Positions 4,932-6,248 of a stretch of 6,248 nt of DNA are shown piece by piece; position 1 is the first letter of the stretch; each line of letters begins with the position of its first letter. The stretch covers positions 1 through 6,248 of the forward strand of contig JAFTMQ010000169.1 in the NCBI GenBank assembly GCA_017452305.1. Direction: 5' to 3'. Source of the DNA: Clostridia bacterium (GTDB taxonomy: Bacteria; Bacillota; Clostridia; Christensenellales; Borkfalkiaceae). A program made the position numbers and the translations under genes. The notes beneath the pieces were generated by a model. It saw only the letters and a list, made by a program, of their open reading frames with translations, was not told where the DNA came from and did no database searches.

Positions 4932-5972
4932 ATGAATTACGTTAAAAAAATGTGCATACTCCGCCAAATCAAGCAGGGCTTTTCGGCGGACGGAAAGCCC
5001 TTGACGGGGCTTATCAAAGCGGAGCAATACGGAAAAAACCTCGCCGCCGAGGTTTCTATCATCAATTTTGCGCCCCTTTCCAGCGGGGAATATTTTTGTC
5101 TTTTATCGGACGGAAAGGGCAAGACGGAAATGCTTGCACTGCGCGGAAAAAGCCTGTTTAATTTGCTCACCGATATGGACATCACCGAGGGCTTTTGCGC
5201 CGTCATTTGCCTTGTGAAAAACGAGGTTATCCCCGTCGCTTACGGCGTGGCGGGAAATAAGGTTTATGATTGGCGCGCCATACTCAACGCGACCCTGCCC
5301 CCCGTCTTTCCGCAAAATAGCGGAATTTCGTCCCCCTCTTCTTCAACGGATTTGCCGTCAAACTCCGTCCCCATTTCCACCGAAGAAACACCCGTGCCTA
5401 CCGTGCAAAAAATAGAACAAGAGCAGTCCGCGCCCACCGCCAAAGCCTACAACGACGAGCGGGTTGCGGAAGAAAATTATTACGAGGAAAAGGAAAATGA
5501 ACATCAGCAGCTTGAACAAACTCTCGAAAATGCATACACTACGCGCACAAGTAAAGAGCCGAGCGCGCAAGAAGGGGCAAACGTTAAGGAAAATGTCGAT
5601 GCTCCGCGCGTACTCCACCCGTTCGCGGTCAATTCCGACGGATATTATTTGTCCGTAAAGGGGGAAATTGACGAGCTTTTCCGCAATTATCCGCGCGATT
5701 ACACCCTTTCCAACGCTTTCCATGCAAGCGAGTGGGTGCGCATACGCGGCGAAGAAGCTGCCCCGCAGTACCTCGTCGGCGTACTTTATGAGGACGGAAA
5801 AGCGACGTATATTTGTTATGCGCTACGGGCGCAGGACAAAAGCAATCCGCCCGAAGAAATTAAAGGGGTTTGCACCTTTGTACCGAGCTCTGTTTTTAAC
5901 GACGAGCAAGGCTTTTTCGTCATATTCCAAAGCGCATCCAGCGGCGAGTGCGTAAAACCCTCGCAGGTGTAA
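4932..5972 (+). CDS. conserved-looking hypothetical two-domain protein (346 aa)
   Basis: I cannot assign a function. The protein has no signal peptide or clear membrane segment, so it is probably cytoplasmic. An N-terminal domain (about 1-120) starts MNYVKKMCILRQIKQGFS and contains alternating beta-like segments (AAEVSIINFAPLSSGEYFCLLSDGKG, 38-63, and GFCAVICLVKNEVIPVAYGV, 87-106). Residues 125-235 are a disordered Ser/Pro/Thr then Glu/Gln-rich linker (YEEKENEHQQLEQTLENAY). A C-terminal domain (about 236-342) begins YYLSVKGEIDELFRNYP and is rich in aromatics and short strands (ASEWVRIRGEE, QYLVGVLYEDGKATYICYAL, GFFVIFQ). The order of folded domain, floppy linker and folded domain suggests a tethering or regulatory protein with a slot for charged partners, but that is only a guess. 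The ATG at 4932 has GGAAGG six bases upstream. It appears to be a single-gene unit, followed by a hairpin repeat array and a terminator. Confidence 0.85.
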   Translation: MNYVKKMCILRQIKQGFSADGKPLTGLIKAEQYGKNLAAEVSIINFAPLSSGEYFCLLSDGKGKTEMLALRGKSLFNLLTDMDITEGFCAVICLVKNEVIPVAYGVAGNKVYDWRAILNATLPPVFPQNSGISSPSSSTDLPSNSVPISTEETPVPTVQKIEQEQSAPTAKAYNDERVAEENYYEEKENEHQQLEQTLENAYTTRTSKEPSAQEGANVKENVDAPRVLHPFAVNSDGYYLSVKGEIDELFRNYPRDYTLSNAFHASEWVRIRGEEAAPQYLVGVLYEDGKATYICYALRAQDKSNPPEEIKGVCTFVPSSVFNDEQGFFVIFQSASSGECVKPSQV

Positions 5973-5990
5973 AATTCGTCCAACTTAAAA

Positions 5991-6090
5991 CTTGCCGTAG
6001 GCAAATATAACTTACCGTAGATAAATACCACTTGCCGTAGGCAAATATAACTTACCGCAGATAAATACCACTTGCCGTAGGCAAATATAA
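5991..6090. repeat. tandem array of five 20-bp hairpin units (40-bp A/B period)
   Basis: Two alternating 20-bp units fill exactly 100 bases. The A unit is CTTGCCGTAGGCAAATATAA (5991, 6031, 6071) and the B unit is CTTACCGTAGATAAATACCA (6011, 6051). The three A copies are identical and the two B copies differ by one base (C6058 for T). Each A unit has a perfect 5-bp stem, TTGCC-gta-GGCAA. In B the third pair changes from G-C to A-T and the fourth becomes C/A on the plus strand, which is a G-U wobble in minus-strand RNA. The only difference between copies lies in the 3-base loop. It starts 19 bases after the stop at 5972. Confidence 0.9.
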
Positions 6091-6093
6091 CTG

Positions 6094-6126
6094 AAAAGAC
6101 CTCACGGAATTTCCGTAAGGTCTTTT
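6094..6126. terminator. rho-independent terminator after the 346-residue gene
   Basis: AAAAGACCT (6094-6102) pairs with AGGTCTTTT (6118-6126) and ACGG (6104-6107) with CCGT (6113-6116), with one C/A mismatch (6103/6117) and a short AT-rich loop. On the plus strand it is followed by more T, giving TTTTTTCT (6123-6130). On the minus strand the stem ends in CTTTTC, so it may also serve the convergent gene whose stop is at 6137. Confidence 0.9.
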
Positions 6127-6136
6127 TTCTATGTAA

Positions 6137-6248
6137 TTAAAGTCCGTCATCGGGATCGTAACCATTCGCGATGAGGTCTGCCCTATGTCTTTCGTCCACC
6201 TTGAAAATTTTTCTAAAGCCCCAACCGAGCAAGCAGAAAAGCAAGGAA
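6137..6248 (-). CDS. 3' end of an unidentified gene, probably membrane protein, cut by the right edge
   Basis: On the minus strand a frame enters from the right edge (first full codon at 6247) and runs 36 codons to TAA at 6139-6137. It begins with a hydrophobic stretch, SLLFCLLGWGFRKIF, that looks like the end of a membrane segment followed by basic residues. It then has a hydrophilic tail with DERHRADLIANGYD and ends DPDDGL. Basic residues after the segment suggest a cytoplasmic C-terminus. The terminator lies 10 bases beyond the stop. The family cannot be named from this fragment, and the other two minus-strand frames are closed or less plausible. Confidence 0.55.
   Translation of the reverse strand, partial: SLLFCLLGWGFRKIFKVDERHRADLIANGYDPDDGL

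Noticed and set aside
5816..6031. Minus-strand frame beginning in the hairpin array
   Set aside because: It runs antisense into the 346-residue gene, has no ribosome binding site, and its start lies in repeat sequence.
5991..6090. CRISPR array
   Set aside because: Units are directly adjacent with no unique spacers, the period is 20/40 bp, and no cas gene is present.

Overview
The window (6,248 bp) looks like chromosomal DNA from a low-to-mid GC Gram-positive bacterium, most likely an uncultured gut member of the Clostridia. The grounds are strong purine-rich ribosome binding sites, near-consensus sigma-A promoters, an SH3b-NlpC/P60 wall lipoprotein, a stand-alone ComFC, a HisJ-type PHP phosphatase and tight gene packing. 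The taxonomic placement is inference. I see no rRNA, tRNA, CRISPR array, transposase or phage gene.

Layout. Positions 1-1179 (minus strand) hold a tight operon: a near-consensus promoter, a HisJ-family histidinol-phosphatase, a 69-residue acidic hypothetical protein, and the first 16 codons of a third gene that runs off the left edge. A divergent promoter then drives the plus-strand gene at 1383-2276, a secreted and probably lipid-anchored peptidoglycan hydrolase. It converges on the next cluster at a shared bidirectional terminator (2284-2312).

Positions 2348-4812 (minus strand) hold a three-gene transcription unit, in transcription order: a VanZ-like membrane protein, a DUF368 (PopT-type) polyprenyl-phosphate transporter, and a ComFC phosphoribosyltransferase-like protein. 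The unit starts at a TTGACC-18-TATAAT promoter placed so that the VanZ-like mRNA should be leaderless or nearly so. A 17-bp sequence occurs twice (16/17 identity), once downstream of the stop codon of each of the last two genes.

From 4900 a divergent plus-strand gene encodes a 346-residue two-domain protein that I cannot assign to a function. Nineteen bases after its stop begins a 100-bp array of five 20-bp units, each able to form a small hairpin, followed by a strong rho-independent terminator. The last 112 bases are the 3' end of a minus-strand gene that enters from the right.

Themes. Three genes point to the cell envelope: the NlpC/P60 lipoprotein, the undecaprenyl-phosphate transporter family and VanZ. 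I found no clear new defence or mobile system. The less usual content lies in the non-coding parts: the hairpin array, the paired post-stop repeats with a Cys-rich reading frame between two genes, and the predicted leaderless start.
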